A stretch of DNA of 64,000 nucleotides from Ophthalmolycus amberensis (GCA_024529925.1 JAFEUB010000795.1:1302001-1366000); one strand, 5' to 3'. Positions 11,646-23,212 are shown, counted from the stretch's first letter. Numbers and translations: made by a program. The notes: a model not told the origin generated them from the sequence alone.

Positions 11646-12350
11646 TGTACGCTATGTGGCCAAAAGTACGTTAGTGTACCGTACTTTTCGTACGGACCTT
11701 GTTTTCAAGGTTTGGCCGAGGTCTTTTAATGTTACAGCATACAATTATATATTTTGAGACAAAAGTGTGCTTTGTCCATATTTGTTCCAACTGTTTCAAT
11801 GCCAATGTCAATGCCACCACTCCCAAAGAAATGTGGAGTAAGAAATATGTTTAATATGGAAGAAGTTGATTGATCCGCACAGACCCCTGACCTCAGCCCC
11901 ATCCATTAACTTGTAAGCTAACATGACTTGTAGATTTTGTTTGTTTATGCGCTATGTGCATTAATTCATTTAATTTCCATTGTTGGATATCTCCTGGGAC
12001 CATAGGTGTGTTTGTATGACAATATATTGTTGTTACAGTTAGATGCTGGTTGCTACACATATGGGAATGTTTGTTTTGTTGTTGATTAATGTGTCTGATT
12101 TACCCGATTGGGGATGGTACATGTACATGACTAGACACTAAAACATACCTTTGTATCCATTCACTGTAATGCTGGTTGTGAGCTAGGTTTTATCGCTCAA
12201 CATCAGTGGCTGATCTCACTGATGCACCTGTGGCTGAATGGGAGTAGATCCCTGCAGCCATGTCCCAAAATGTTGTGGACAATCTACACTGATGAGTGGA
12301 GGCTACTAGCAGCATGTTGATGGTTGTATCATGGTTTGAAATGCTATTGT
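11646..12350 (+). mobile_element. Decayed Tc1-like transposon (transposase relic)
   Basis: The left edge carries ctatgtggccaaaagta, the terminal-repeat sequence of a common fish Tc1-like family. A deletion then joins it to the second half of the transposase region. Near 11728, gttacagcatacaattatat corresponds to the NATAYN part of the catalytic domain. Near 11880, cagacccctgacctcagccc corresponds to the conserved QSPDLNP segment holding the third catalytic acidic residue. From about 12176 to 12335 the C-terminal part continues (gctcaacatcagtggctgat, ctgtggctgaatgggagtag). Multiple frameshifts and stops are present and the copy is dead. Tc1 transposases are about 340 residues; roughly the last third is represented. 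The copy is interrupted by a separate insertion at 11908-12161. The right terminal repeat is too decayed to place firmly. Confidence 0.82.
11908..12161. mobile_element. 254-bp insertion inside the Tc1 relic
   Basis: The Tc1 alignment breaks just after atccatt (11901-11907) and resumes just after a second atccatt (12155-12161). The intervening 247 bases have no counterpart in Tc1 elements, so the seven-base direct repeat looks like a target-site duplication. I see no terminal inverted repeats or poly-A tail that would name the class. It must be younger than the Tc1 copy it interrupts. An alternative is that diverged Tc1 sequence or a duplication gives the same picture. Confidence 0.55.
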
Positions 12351-12828
12351 TAAATATTCTATACAGTAGCTCTTTATTTACTGTATTTTTAATCGGACAT
12401 CAGAAACAAAGCATCAACATTAGCAGTTTGAACAGCTAAGACACCCAATGGTTCACAGGAAAATACAGTAACATACAATATGTCGTCATCAAAACTGTTT
12501 TCACAAGAGGAATGCGACAAAAATTGTAATTTATAAATACATTTCGAAGTGATTACTGATCTGACGCCCCTATCGGCAGGACATTTGTGTTCCTACTAAA
12601 ACTGTCTCAAATCACTGTTAAAAATAAATAATTTTTATGATGTGTGACGACGCAAGGTTAAGGTTTATATTGGTTCAGTGAAACATTTTAGCCATTCTTC
12701 AAAAACAACGTTGACTGTTGATTTGAAACAGGAAACAGCGGACTGCCAGGAGTGACGCTGTGGTTCCACTTTGGAGGAGTTTGTGAAAATGCCTAAAAAC
12801 AACATATGTATGCATATAACTATCAAAG
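12351..12828. other. Unassigned sequence between two transposons
   Basis: AT-rich and non-coding. No repeat recognised. A 78-codon frame on the minus strand (12665-12901) overlaps the miniature transposon and is not credible as a gene. Confidence 0.5.
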
Positions 12829-13063
12829 TAGGGCTGTCATCGTGAAGGATTTTGCTCTGCGGGGATAATGGTTGGCTCAACATATGGGGTATTATCGCCA
12901 TTTTTTATTTTGCAAATGACTTCCTTTATCCTGATTTTAGTTTTTTTTCAATAGCTTAAATGTTAGGCAAGCATTGTCGCTTTTTAAATGACAAATAGGA
13001 CCCTTTGCTATCCCAGTGCAACAGTGTGGCAATTGCAATTTTGCGGTTATTGTGACAGCCCTA
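12829..13063. mobile_element. hAT-type miniature transposon (MITE), 235 bp
   Basis: The ends are perfect 11-base inverted repeats: TAGGGCTGTCA at 12829-12839 and TGACAGCCCTA at 13053-13063. They are flanked by eight-base direct repeats tatcaaag (12821-12828) and tgtcaaag (13064-13071), matching at seven of eight positions. Eight-base target duplications and C/TAGGG-type ends are hallmarks of hAT transposons. The interior contains the aattgcaattttgcggttat motif near 13031, common in this teleost family. No open frame is present, so mobilisation would have depended on a transposase elsewhere. Confidence 0.85.
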
Positions 13064-15540
13064 TGTCAAAGACGTGTGGCTTCAATGTCAATTATGGCTG
13101 TGTGTCAGGAGCAATGAGCGTGGTAATGTTATAGAGCCACAAAGGCTGTGAATCGAGGAGGTCTGGCTTTTTCTGCCTAAACCATACCAAACTCAGACCA
13201 CACTGGTGTCAGATCAGTGAAAGTGATTTGTAAGGGTTTCAGAAGGCATTGTCAAACAATGCTATGTCCTGTCCTATTTAGTCATTGAGTTCGGAGGACT
13301 TGTTGCTTACAGCAGTATGTAGTTTTAGCTGGACATGTTTGTGTTTCCTATTGGACGTAAACATGCGTTTTCTTGACTCTTACAATTGGTATTGCTGTAC
13401 AGTATCAGTACTTGTCTGGAGATGCGATGGGCCTGATTTGTGTGGTGGTGTGAGCCGCAGTGAAGTTGGCGGTTGGAGTCTTCTTTGTGTTGTATATGGG
13501 CCTGCCTATCACAGCTCAGAGCAGCACCACTAATTGTTGTCAAACGTCACTCCAATTCTGCTGGACACCCTTAGCTTTTCTCTCTCCCGATCATATCACG
13601 AGAGAGAGCGAGAGAAAAAAACAGTTCAAGTCTTTGCCCATCATTCAAATGTGAGTCTTTTCTGGCTCACTCCTGCCGGTAGCCTTTAGTAGCCTCAATT
13701 TTCCCGTACCCATCCAGAAACCAGAGTGACATGAAAGGGCTCTTTTCCATCACACGCATGCCATTGACAGTTGAATGAAATATTTATTTATGAAATCTAA
13801 AAACATGTATTCACCCTTGACACTAGATTCTGGGAACATTGACTTCTGAAGCACCTCACCGCCACCAGAGCCTGGCCCTCCAGTGAGTCAATTATGATGA
13901 CTTAAAGGAATGTCTGCCTCTCTCTTCAAGTGTCTACTTTGCCCTAATTTTCAATCTCAGACTCTTTTCATCAGATGCTGGGCTGAAAACAGGAAAATAG
14001 TTAAGGCCAGTTCTTTTTAACCTTCACGCAAAACTCATGAATGACACATGGGGATTTTTGATGTAGTCACTTTATAGCTGATTCCTCTGTGGCTTTCTTT
14101 CTGTGGATGGATTGGGTTTGAGACATCCACAGTATAGTCAGGTGATTGTGAATTGCATGCAGATGCACAGGATTCTCTTTAAGGTTCTGATTTTTTCAAG
14201 TCTCAAAGTGTTGCTTAGCTTATTTGTCACACAGGTCCGATCCAATTTCTACTAACTGTGATAATGTTTGAGTTGGCACAGGCGGTTTGTGCTTCCAGTG
14301 GTTTTCGCTCTCATCACAAAGACCTTTGAAAAGGACACACAACCTTTACAAATTAATTCATATTTATGTAATTGTGTTTCATGCTGGCCCAGTGCAGTTT
14401 TGGCTTCCTTTTTATTGTCTTGTTATTACTTTGCATTTTTTCTTTGGTTTGTCTTGTGGTTTACAGTATGTGTCAGTATGCAGATGCAATCCACATTATT
14501 CTTCAGAGTGCATATTGGAGGGGGCATATGTCAGAGACTTTATATACAGTATGGTAAGATATTGCATTTCTGATAGAAACTGATGTTGGGTTTGTGGAAT
14601 TCCTGAAACAAATATGTGCTGTTTTTTTTCCTCCTGCTAATTTCTCAGTTACGTCTTTTGCTAGATTAATCTTGGCCCCTTGATGTGGGTATTACCAAGA
14701 AGCAAGGAGGTTTGTATCTATTTGTCAGCACGGATTGTCCATGACTCGATAGATGACAGAGAAGCTGGATCAGATCAGCCGTCAGATTTGACAGTGGCCA
14801 TGAATAGTTTTAGTTTAGTTTAGTTTGAACCCTTGGTGCTCACTTTGCTCATATGCTGTATCACACCTACACAGACTATTTTGGATGGGTCACTCTTTTG
14901 TATGGGTCATGTCCACCCAGGTAGCATCATCCTGAATGATGCTACAGTAATCAAAAAATGGTGAAGTCAGTTGCCACCTTCCATGTGGAGAGCAGGAAAT
15001 AAGAAGACTTCTCTGTAAGTTGGAAAGCTTTGTGACATTGAGATCCTCTGCATGAAATTATCTAGTTCTTTCATTAGACGTAGAATAAACACTTCCCATT
15101 TAATCTGCAGGACTTTAAACTCAGCATCTTGACATTCATGAAAAAAAGTGGAGGAGAGAGGCTTCTGAGACCTCCCTGAAGGGCAGGCATGAAGAGAGGC
15201 AACCAGAGATGATAATGTAGCTGTGTGAGGGGGGGTGCAGAGGTACTTGAGGCAGTCGAGAACTCATTTCAGACCCAATCCTAACCCTTTCAGTCACTCA
15301 GTCATCTCTCCTTACAACTCAATACTAAGGACCTGTGTGTCTCTCTGTCTGACACTCTATGTAACTCTTCATTATCCTCCAGCCAAATTCAACACAGCCC
15401 CCTCCCTCACCCTACAGTGGTGCAGCAGTGAGGGCCCTCTTTGTCAGCCCAGAGTCAAACAAGCTGCCCCCACCATGTGCTTTCCAACATGGCTGGAATG
15501 TTTTCTTGTTAGTTTAAGTCTCATCTCAACTAATTAATAT
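13064..15540. other. Unassigned sequence with a perfect hairpin
   Basis: No gene seen. The stretch holds a GA-rich run at about 13592-13616, a short (TTTAG)n run near 14808-14828, and a perfect hairpin at 14921-14945 (listed separately). Three overlapping frames of 61-101 codons at 14268-14583 share no recognisable protein features. Confidence 0.45.
14921..14945. repeat. Perfect 10-bp hairpin
   Basis: GTAGCATCAT, then the five-base loop cctga, then ATGATGCTAC. All ten pairs match. It lacks the length of a microRNA precursor. It may be a chance palindrome or the stump of an excised or truncated inverted-repeat element. Confidence 0.8.
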
Positions 15541-15800
15541 TTTTGCTTATAGCTGCTGTAGTTCCCATGGGAGGCCCTTTAATTAATCATTTATAAATCT
15601 ACACAGCCTCCCAGTTTATTAGTCTCTGCCTTTGCCGTTGGCTGACTGCATTGGGAAACCGCAAATGATTAGTTACAGGAATGAAAGCTTTCCCCCCCCT
15701 CTCTCCCTCCCTTGTTTGCAACTGATTAGGGCCTCACACAGAGGTATTTCCACAGCCCTGCTCTGCACTTTAATTCATTCGGAGCACCTGACACATTATT
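15541..15800. promoter_or_regulatory. Candidate conserved non-coding element
   Basis: Repeat-free block with a TTTAATTAATCATTTA homeodomain/POU-like cluster near 15579-15595, a GATTAG site near 15667 and a further TTTAATTCATT near 15769. These are embedded in GC-balanced sequence. The motifs are visible; regulatory role and conservation are inference. Confidence 0.3.
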
Positions 15801-17233
15801 CACTCTCCCACCTCTGTGATCTTCTGCCTATTGTTTGAACCAATGTTTTTCCTCAGCTGCGTTGAGGCATGGCGATCAGTTAAGGCTCACTCTCAGCCAT
15901 GGTCAAAACAAAAGCCAAAGCAACAAACACGGAAGAAGGGAATTATGAAACTGAATGAGATCACTCGACCACAGGCCGAGCTTGGGCAGGGCCGCCATGG
16001 AGACAGGGTGATTTCTGGTCATCCTTTTGGGATCATGTTGCGGGCAGGGCTGGTGACGGGAGCAAAATGCATTCACAATTAATTTCCTTAGAGCTGAGGA
16101 CTTCAAGCAATGTCGCAGTGCTAAAGCTGTCAGGCTTTTATTGGAAAAGAGGTGATATTTCCATCACTTTAACAGAAAAAATTAATTAATTGAAACAACT
16201 GAAAGCAGCGTGGGAGGTTTTCATAATGTCTTTGCACTCTCAGGGAAGAACGTCTCATGCAACAGGGTTCCTTCATCCAATTAGACCTCCGCTGGCTGGC
16301 TCACACCAGCCTCGCTCTGCTCAACATTCCACGTTATCGCTGCCTTTTTATCCCTTTTATCATCAAAGTGACTGCACTTTACTTTGGCATATAGGTAAAG
16401 CTAGCAAAACCCTCCTAGAGAGATGGACTAATTACGTTACGTGAGTCATACTGTGCAGTTCCGTATAGCCTGCTACACCTCCACCAGTGGTGGTCAATCC
16501 GAATGTTGAAATGATGCGAGTGTGGAAGTTCAGTATTAAAAGATATTACCATGGAAGCATGGCATAAAAAATGTAATGATAAAATCATAGCAAAAGCAGG
16601 CCCGCTAGCTGTAAAATATTTGACTTGTTTAGCAGTTTTCCTATTCCCAGAAGGCCTCAGGTCTCTGTCCAAATATGGTGTATGTCTGCTCCTAACCGGA
16701 CATTGGGGGGCTCATCACAGAGTTATTTGTTAATCAGCACAGCAGCACACTTCTCTCACAGATAACGCAGGCAGAAAAACATAATCATACGAGAGTATGA
16801 TGGAGGAGAGAGAGAGAGGGAGAGGCGCTTCACAGGCAAGGTAATTACATTCACATTTGTATACATCGTGATAGCAACTGTGTGGCTGTTTTGTCTGCAT
16901 GAGGACCAATTACTTTTATTGAAATGTGTTGCAATTTCCTTTTTTTCCTCAATAGCGATGGGTCTATTTCCAATGCCTAGGAGAATAGATCAAAAGAAGG
17001 AATTGTAGCCAACTTGAGTATTTAATGTAGATGATGGTGTCATCATTCCAATATGGAATAATTTAATAGGAAACAATTTGAAAGAGTATACATTCTCGTC
17101 AGAATATAGTTCAGAGACCTCATGAATCAATTTGAGTGACACAAGAAAAAAAGATTTTTGGAAGATGCTGTCAGAAAATTTAACAAACAGTATACAATTT
17201 GGTGGAAAACATGACACTTTGTTTAAAACACTT
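15801..17233. other. Unassigned mostly unique sequence
   Basis: No gene seen. A GA-rich run lies at about 16803-16826. No repeat family is recognised. Several frames of 60-88 codons occur on both strands without motifs. Confidence 0.5.
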
Positions 17234-17490
17234 CATCATCCGTTCTGTAACCACTTATCTCGTTCAGGGTCACAGGAGCAATACAGTAGAGTGAGCAGGG
17301 TGAGCAGGCTAACACACATAGGCAGACAACCACATTGGCATTGTAGAGTTTGCAATGCAACTAACAAACCTGGAGCCAGTGGATAACCAGTAGGAAACCC
17401 ACACTAACGCAGGAAGTACAACTCCAGAAAAAAAGCCCCGTAAGTCGGCTGGTATGAAGTCAGCAACCGAGGAACACCGCTGGGGCTCCT
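17234..17490 (+). mobile_element. Degenerate copy of a widely dispersed teleost repeat
   Basis: The sequence preserves, in order, elements of a very common fish interspersed repeat: accacttatctcgttcaggg, aggctaacacacataggcag, acaaccacattggca, ggaaacccacacta, and an acaactccagaaa-type end. In intact copies this is followed by a block ending near aaccactgagccacc. That block is missing here but appears at 18036-18082. The repeat has no coding capacity in this copy. I believe it is the 3' region of a non-LTR element, but the class is uncertain. Confidence 0.65.
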
Positions 17491-18035
17491 TGTTATTTTT
17501 AGTGTAGTGGCTACCATATGAATTGCAGGTCACAAAAAGGCGTTATCCAAAGAAAGCAGCTGTGAGACTATAAATGGGTTTTTTATGAGCATCACAAATA
17601 CTGCAAATTACCGGTTTTTTTTATTGCAATTGGAGCTATCAGGTTTACTAAAAATGTTATTATAATCTTTTATTAAGAGCTAAATTGGTGTATTATTTAT
17701 TACAATTCCTGTTTATGCTGGCACACCTAGAGAATAACTATATGAACATGCTCTATAGGCCCCAAAAAAAGCTCATTAATTATCAAAGACGACAATCTCC
17801 CCAACCCTAAATCCACAATAACTGGTTGTTGTTGTTTTTTGGCCAATTGATGACAGTGGAAACAAATCACATATCATTATGCATATTCATCAAGAGGTTT
17901 TCTAATTATGTTGATAATAAATGTAATTTTGGTCAGCATTAAGTTTATCCAAAAGACACAGCGATTGGTAGACAGTTCTCATTGGAATGAATGGGGTGAC
18001 ATCTTTGAATATGGTATCCAGTTCTGATATCCATG
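17491..18035. other. Sequence separating two parts of one repeat type
   Basis: AT-rich, no gene and no terminal repeats recognised. It could be an old insertion that split the dispersed repeat, or simply the gap between two truncated copies. Confidence 0.4.
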
Positions 18036-18082
18036 TTCAAAACCGGGACCGTTTTGCTGTGCTAAACCACTGAGCCACCCCT
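18036..18082 (+). mobile_element. Tail fragment of the same dispersed repeat
   Basis: The run aaccgggaccgttttgctgt followed by gctaaaccactgagccaccc matches the usual terminal block of the repeat whose body lies at 17234-17490, in the same orientation. It is short and has no coding capacity. Confidence 0.5.
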
Positions 18083-18440
18083 TTGACTGCCCATGACCTG
18101 AAGTAAAATTGCTTTCTGTTTGTGATCATACCAGAGGCAGCCTTCCCCGATTCCTTTGTATTTTCATCAATGGAACTTCTTCAGCGCTTATTTGTTAGTT
18201 AGTCTTGGTTCTTTGAGCTTTGTATGTGTACAAGGCTAAATTATGAGTGGAAAAAGAGCAAAAATGTTTAATTTGCGGGTTTTGACCTTGTTACAGCAGA
18301 TGATTATGCACTTAACTGCTTCTTGTGTGTTTAAAGCCATGCTTTAATGTAGGTAACTGAAACACAGCAGTTAATATTGTGGCAGGATTTGGGCGTTATG
18401 TACTGCGCACGGGGGTGGACACAATAATAGTGACACCTAA
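18083..18440. other. Unassigned sequence downstream of the LINE 3' end
   Basis: No gene seen. The part nearest 18440 is probably LINE 3' untranslated sequence (minus strand), because the coding relic ends at about 18445. Confidence 0.4.
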
Positions 18441-18925
18441 TAACTCTTACCTATCTTCTTCATGCCCTTTGCAGCATAAGGACTTCACAGAGGGTTTCAA
18501 TCTTTCATGGTCAGCTGCTGTGGTCCACACCTCATTACATGATTTCCAGCCCGCCTTTTCTCCTTCTTTCTCAAATGTGCGCTTCTAGGTGGTCTTTGGT
18601 CGTCCTCTTCTTCCTTTCCCTTCTGATTCCCAGGTCATTGCTTGGTTGCAGTTGTTGTTTTTGGTCCTGCATTAGTATGTGTCCAGTCATCTTCCACTTA
18701 CTTCACTTCCTCACTTAGCGACTTGATTTTGGCTTTTTCCAGTTCCTCTTCAGTGCTGATATGGTCTTGCCATTGAATTCGGAGGATTCTTATTATGGAA
18801 CACATCAACTGCGTTGTTGTCAGCCTTGTTCTTTTTCTACGGACAACCATAAAGCAAGACTGGCACCACCAGTGTTTTATACGGCCTTAGCTTTGTTCTA
18901 ATGGGGTTGTTGTTGGAGCTTTTCT
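18441..18925 (-). mobile_element. LINE retrotransposon ORF2 C-terminal relic
   Basis: On the minus strand the end of a non-LTR retrotransposon polyprotein can be read through several frameshifts: TKLRPYKTLVVPVLLYGCP (the conserved LLYG motif after the reverse transcriptase), NAVDVFHNK, RILRIQWQDHISTEEELEKA, KWKMTGHILMQDQ, NNNCNQAMTWESEGKGRRGR and PKTT. Then, after a TAG where W is expected, come KRTFEKEGEKAGWKS and NEVWTTAADHERLKPSVKSL, ending HEEDR and a stop. The GRPKTTW...RTFEKE...W.E..AADRE order is characteristic of the C-terminus of this LINE group. At least three frameshifts and several stops make it a fossil. Only about 150 residues survive; the endonuclease and catalytic polymerase domains are absent, as expected for 5'-truncated copies. 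The clade name is uncertain. Confidence 0.85.
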
Positions 18926-21440
18926 GTGGTCATTTGACTAGTATGAAATAAAATAGGATTGTTGTTATTGGAATTGTGACAACACACATCAGTGGGGCTT
19001 CAAAGTGTGGACGCAGCTTGCCGGGAAGAGAGCGGACGCAGCTCTGGAGACGGTTGCTGGCTAGCGAGCTAGAGACCATAATATGCAAAATGACTCCATT
19101 ATTCTCACAGTTCATCTCTAGTCTTGAAAACAGCTGAGATTATTAGTTATAAATGTAGCTTAGGTCATTGTCAAAGCTAAAATAACTCAAAACTACAATT
19201 TTGTTTTCAGCTGAAATGTAAGACGGAGCCTCAGGGCAGGTCTTTCATTCTTGCATTCTTGTTTTGATTAGATTTTATTTTTCAAAATTGCACAACACAG
19301 AGCGCAGACTTTAGCACGCAACTAGAATAACTAAAAGCAATATCCTTTGGAGTGCGGCTTTCTTTGTGTACTTATACCCACCTGCTCCATTATTTCTTGC
19401 TGTGTCTTCCGTCTCTCCGTCGCTTTGTTGAACACCTAAATTAAAACAGGTGAAATATTGAATTCTGTTTTATGAATGATGCTGCTTGTTGCCTTTGATT
19501 TGTTGGTGCAATAATGAAACCCTTATCACTCCTGGGAGCTATTTGGTTGTGAAATTGCTGCACCACAAGCCTGACACATTAGAAGCCGTGATGTGTTTTG
19601 GAGAAGATATACTGTAGCATGTGCGAGGGTGTTGTCATTCTGAGGCTGCTTCTTTGAACACTGATAGGAATAAACCCCAGGCCTGTTTTCATGAAGAAAG
19701 TTCATCATTGTCAAAAGAGTAAAAGGTAATTGCCATGACAGTTAACCTGATTAACATCAACAGAGCAGCATATTTATAGGTTGAAACTGTTGATCCCTGT
19801 TTTAAGATATTTAAATATCATTATGGCTAAAGATAAAGAAACTACTTATCATTTCCTCAGAATATACAAAGGAGCGATAGAACGGATTGAAAACAATGAA
19901 GTGAAAAATAAAAGTAGGCCCATCATTAGGCCATAAATGTGGAATCCTACTGGCACTTTCAAGGTGTTAAGAAGCTTCACTAAATAAATTGTTTCCTGAA
20001 AGAATTTGTTTACCAATATTGTTTTCAATTAGAAGACCAGAACATGATAAATATTGAAACAATGAAGGACATAACACCAAAGTACGAGGGTTTCTTTTGC
20101 CAAAGACAGACAAGATTACATGAAGACAAAGTTTAGGTTATGGCAGTGATAACTGCGTATCACTGGTTGTTATGATGTGTAATCCTGTTTCATGCCACCT
20201 GAAGGATCTAAGTACAATATTCGTTTTAGCCATGTTTTGGTCTCCACCAACTCGAGTGAGAAATACCACACTTTATCTGCTAAATGCTTGTGTTTACCAT
20301 GCTATGTTTTAGAGATTAAAGAACCATTGTTGCTTAGTGTACTGTTCTCTTTTAGGACCTGTCTACCTGTACACTGTAAGCAATGAATGTGAAAGTTAAG
20401 ATGAACTGCAGCTGTTTAATCATAACGTCAGGCCGTGTATATTTGTCTTGTTGTGTTTTGTTATGTGGAACAATACAAGCCTTGTGATGCCAGAAAGACC
20501 TCAGAGAAATATGACAAAGTGGAATCAAATCAAATCAAAGTCAAACCAGCAAGCTGTTAACTTATTGTCTTTTGTTGGTGCTGAGAAGGTAGCGTAAATG
20601 GTTTTATTAGAGCTTTCTTGCTAAAACCTAGCTAACAGCTAATCAATTAAATTTATTAAAATCTAAAGACCTAAATTGAGATTATATAACTATATAATTA
20701 TAAACTGTAATATGCAGTTTTCTGTGAAACAAAATATGTATGCAAGAGGAGTTGTAAGAGTAGTTTCTTCTGATTTTAGGCCAGCGCTATGGTCTGTCTC
20801 TGGTGTATAATTTGTTTTCACATTCAAACAGCACGTATTCTCAAGACAATGTGTGAAATTAATTGAGTCACTTGCTGCATAAGATATTATTTTAGTATAA
20901 ACTGTTGCAAATAATGAGGAGGATTGCTGGTGAATGGTGTGTGTTTGTAACAAAGCTTAATACAGTAGTATTAGTCACACATGCAGGCATCAGTATACAG
21001 TAGCAGTAGGCTTCTGCAGATATACTGTGAAAAAGAGAGGGAAGGGGAATCTTGAATCTGAGCGAGTCATTCCTCATGGTTGATGGCCACAGAGAGAAAC
21101 TTGAAAGCTTGTGATTTTTGACATGATGTCCAATGCAGTCTTCCTAATCTGCTCCAATATAATCCTGATTTATTTCACTTAGAGATGAGAGCCACTATGA
21201 TATAGTGCTCAGGCAGGTATAGAAACAAAAGTAGATACTGTGTTCTGTCTGAAGCCTATGCAGTGTGAAATGTTGTTTTCATATATATTTGTCCATTTAA
21301 GTTTTGATGACCTTCCAACAAATGATTTGAAAGCTGAGAAACTTTGTAATACATAATACAGTGATTTGAATAACATCAAATATATAGTATACAGGTAATA
21401 ATTACTATGAAAATACTATTATATTCCACTTTTAAATGCA
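18926..21440. other. Unassigned sequence, possibly including more old repeat
   Basis: No gene seen. The segment 18980-19420 contains gctggctagcgagctagaga and similar runs that look like dispersed-repeat sequence, but I cannot name it. The remainder is AT-rich. A short aatcaaatcaaatcaaag run lies near 20523. Confidence 0.4.
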
Positions 21441-21772
21441 TCAGAGCTGAAAGAAGCAGTCAATTAACTGATAAACTGATCAACAGAGAATTTATTGGCC
21501 ACGATTTTGATAATTAATAAATTACTTATTACTTAACTTTTTTAAAGTTTTTAAAAATACAAAAGAAAAATGTAAAAAATGTCTTTGTCATATATGACAT
21601 TTGACTAAATATCCTTGTAATAATAATAATTTGAATGAATCATCTTGAGCTCTGGGAAAGTATAATAGCACATGTTTTTTTTAAATATTTCATGGAAACA
21701 AACAATGCATCAATTAATGTCAAAAATAATAGGCACATTAATAATGAAAATAATCATTAGTTACAGCCCTAA
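21441..21772. mobile_element. hAT-like non-autonomous element, about 330 bp
   Basis: The left end tcagagctgaaa and the inverse of the right end (ttagggctgtaa, from ttacagccctaa at 21761) agree at 9 of 12 positions. The interior follows a well-known teleost repeat: caattaactgataaactgat near the left, a central segment with gagctctgggaaa, and aataatgaaaataatcatta at the right. No coding capacity. The eight-base target duplication cannot be made out, so the copy is older than the one at 12829-13063. Confidence 0.75.
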
Positions 21773-22689
21773 TATGTATTTATAGAATGTACCCATATGT
21801 TACATAATATGTTTGGTCATCAAGGGAAAAGCAAGGATTTTGTTTTTATTGAACAGAAGTTTGACCGCAAAATGCTAATGTTCAAAACTGAATCCAAATT
21901 TCTAAATTTCCTATCACTTTTGGCATTCATGGTTAATTACACTACCCAGCCTTTACACTAGTGCATTTGATATCTTATAGCAAAAACTGAAATTGAATGC
22001 TGAATTGTGTAAATCTGCTGCGTGGAACATTGTAATCGCAAAAAGACTAAACATCCCTCTCTTTTACATATGTCTATACTTCTTTCACTATCCTACGGTA
22101 CAACAGGATGAAAGATGAATCAATATTTGAGATAGCTACTTAATTATGCATTTAAAAGGATGGTGAGCCATTTTGCACTAAGAGCTTCTACATGTAGAGC
22201 AGGGCCCTTTCTCTGGACCTTCAATGGTTTTGTGGTGTCATTGTGGACCATTACAGTGAAATCAGACCATTTTGAGAATGGCTTTCTATTAGTGACCTTG
22301 GATGAAAGAATCACAGACAATCTAAATCTAAACTAATGTATTTTGTCCTCGCAAGGACAAAGAATTTGGTTTCGAAACTGGCACCTCCCCAAATAGAGGG
22401 ATCCGTTCATCAGTGACGTTCACACACACATATTCAATATATACACACATACACACTGCAATGTCAGTGAACAGTGAGAGGGCAGCAAATCACCCTCTGA
22501 CACCAGAGGAATAGAGAGAGCCTAGTAACCTTGTAAAAGACAATCTCTGGGGCCACAAATTAAATGAAATGGCTAATAAAATTACTTGGCATACCGTCCA
22601 CTTAATAAGAAGCAGGCATGTCCCAACTTTAATGCTATTTACCCACCTGACTAAAGTATAACACCGATTTGGCACCTATGTCCAGATTG
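21773..22689. other. Unassigned AT-rich sequence
   Basis: No gene seen. A CA-rich, AT-interrupted run lies at about 22424-22456. Confidence 0.5.
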
Positions 22690-22935
22690 AACTGGAAAAT
22701 GACTTGCTAATCTGTTTAGGTATTTGGAGTAATTGGGTCTGGTGCCAGTGAGGGGGATTTCCTTGACTGTTGAAAGTCTCTGCTAGTAGTCCATTCCCAG
22801 CTCCTTGGTATAATTACTCTGACAGAGCTGTGGCCACAGGGCCTGTGAGCAGGGCTGCTTTTTAAACTGTAAATTATGAAGGATTAGCATTTATGAATTT
22901 TAAATCAGGACTGTGGTAGGAGACACTAAAGCTGC
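22690..22935. promoter_or_regulatory. Candidate conserved non-coding element
   Basis: GC-balanced, repeat-free block containing GAGTAATTGG, GGTATAATTACTC and TTAAACTGTAAATTATGAAG in spaced clusters, with intervening ctgtggccacagggcc. It has the texture of a conserved vertebrate enhancer, but conservation cannot be checked here. Confidence 0.3.
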
Positions 22936-23153
22936 TTAGTGATTGCAAACGGCAGCGTCTAAGCAGGCGGCTCTACACCCCTCACTCTCCAAGCTGTTAA
23001 CCATGTGTTGGTGTCTGTGTGTGTGTGTATGTGTATCCTATTTATTCAAATGCAGCTCCACATAAACACAAGATGCTCAGACTGGACTCCCAGTATTCGC
23101 TTTAAGCGAATAAGAATCTGACATCTTAACATCAGCTCCATCCCAGCCTATAC

Positions 23154-23212
23154 TGTGTGTGTACGTGTGTGTGTGTGTGTCTTGGTAGGTGTGTGTGTGT
23201 AAAGTGTGTGTG
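23154..23212. repeat. Interrupted (GT)n microsatellite
   Basis: Three GT runs separated by short interruptions (tac, cttggtag, aaa) over about 60 bases. Confidence 0.9.

Noticed and set aside
11302..11757. 151-codon open frame ending in a Tc1-like NVTAYNYIF
   Set aside because: Only its last residues belong to the Tc1 relic. The rest is unrelated flank, so the frame is a chance join and not a gene.
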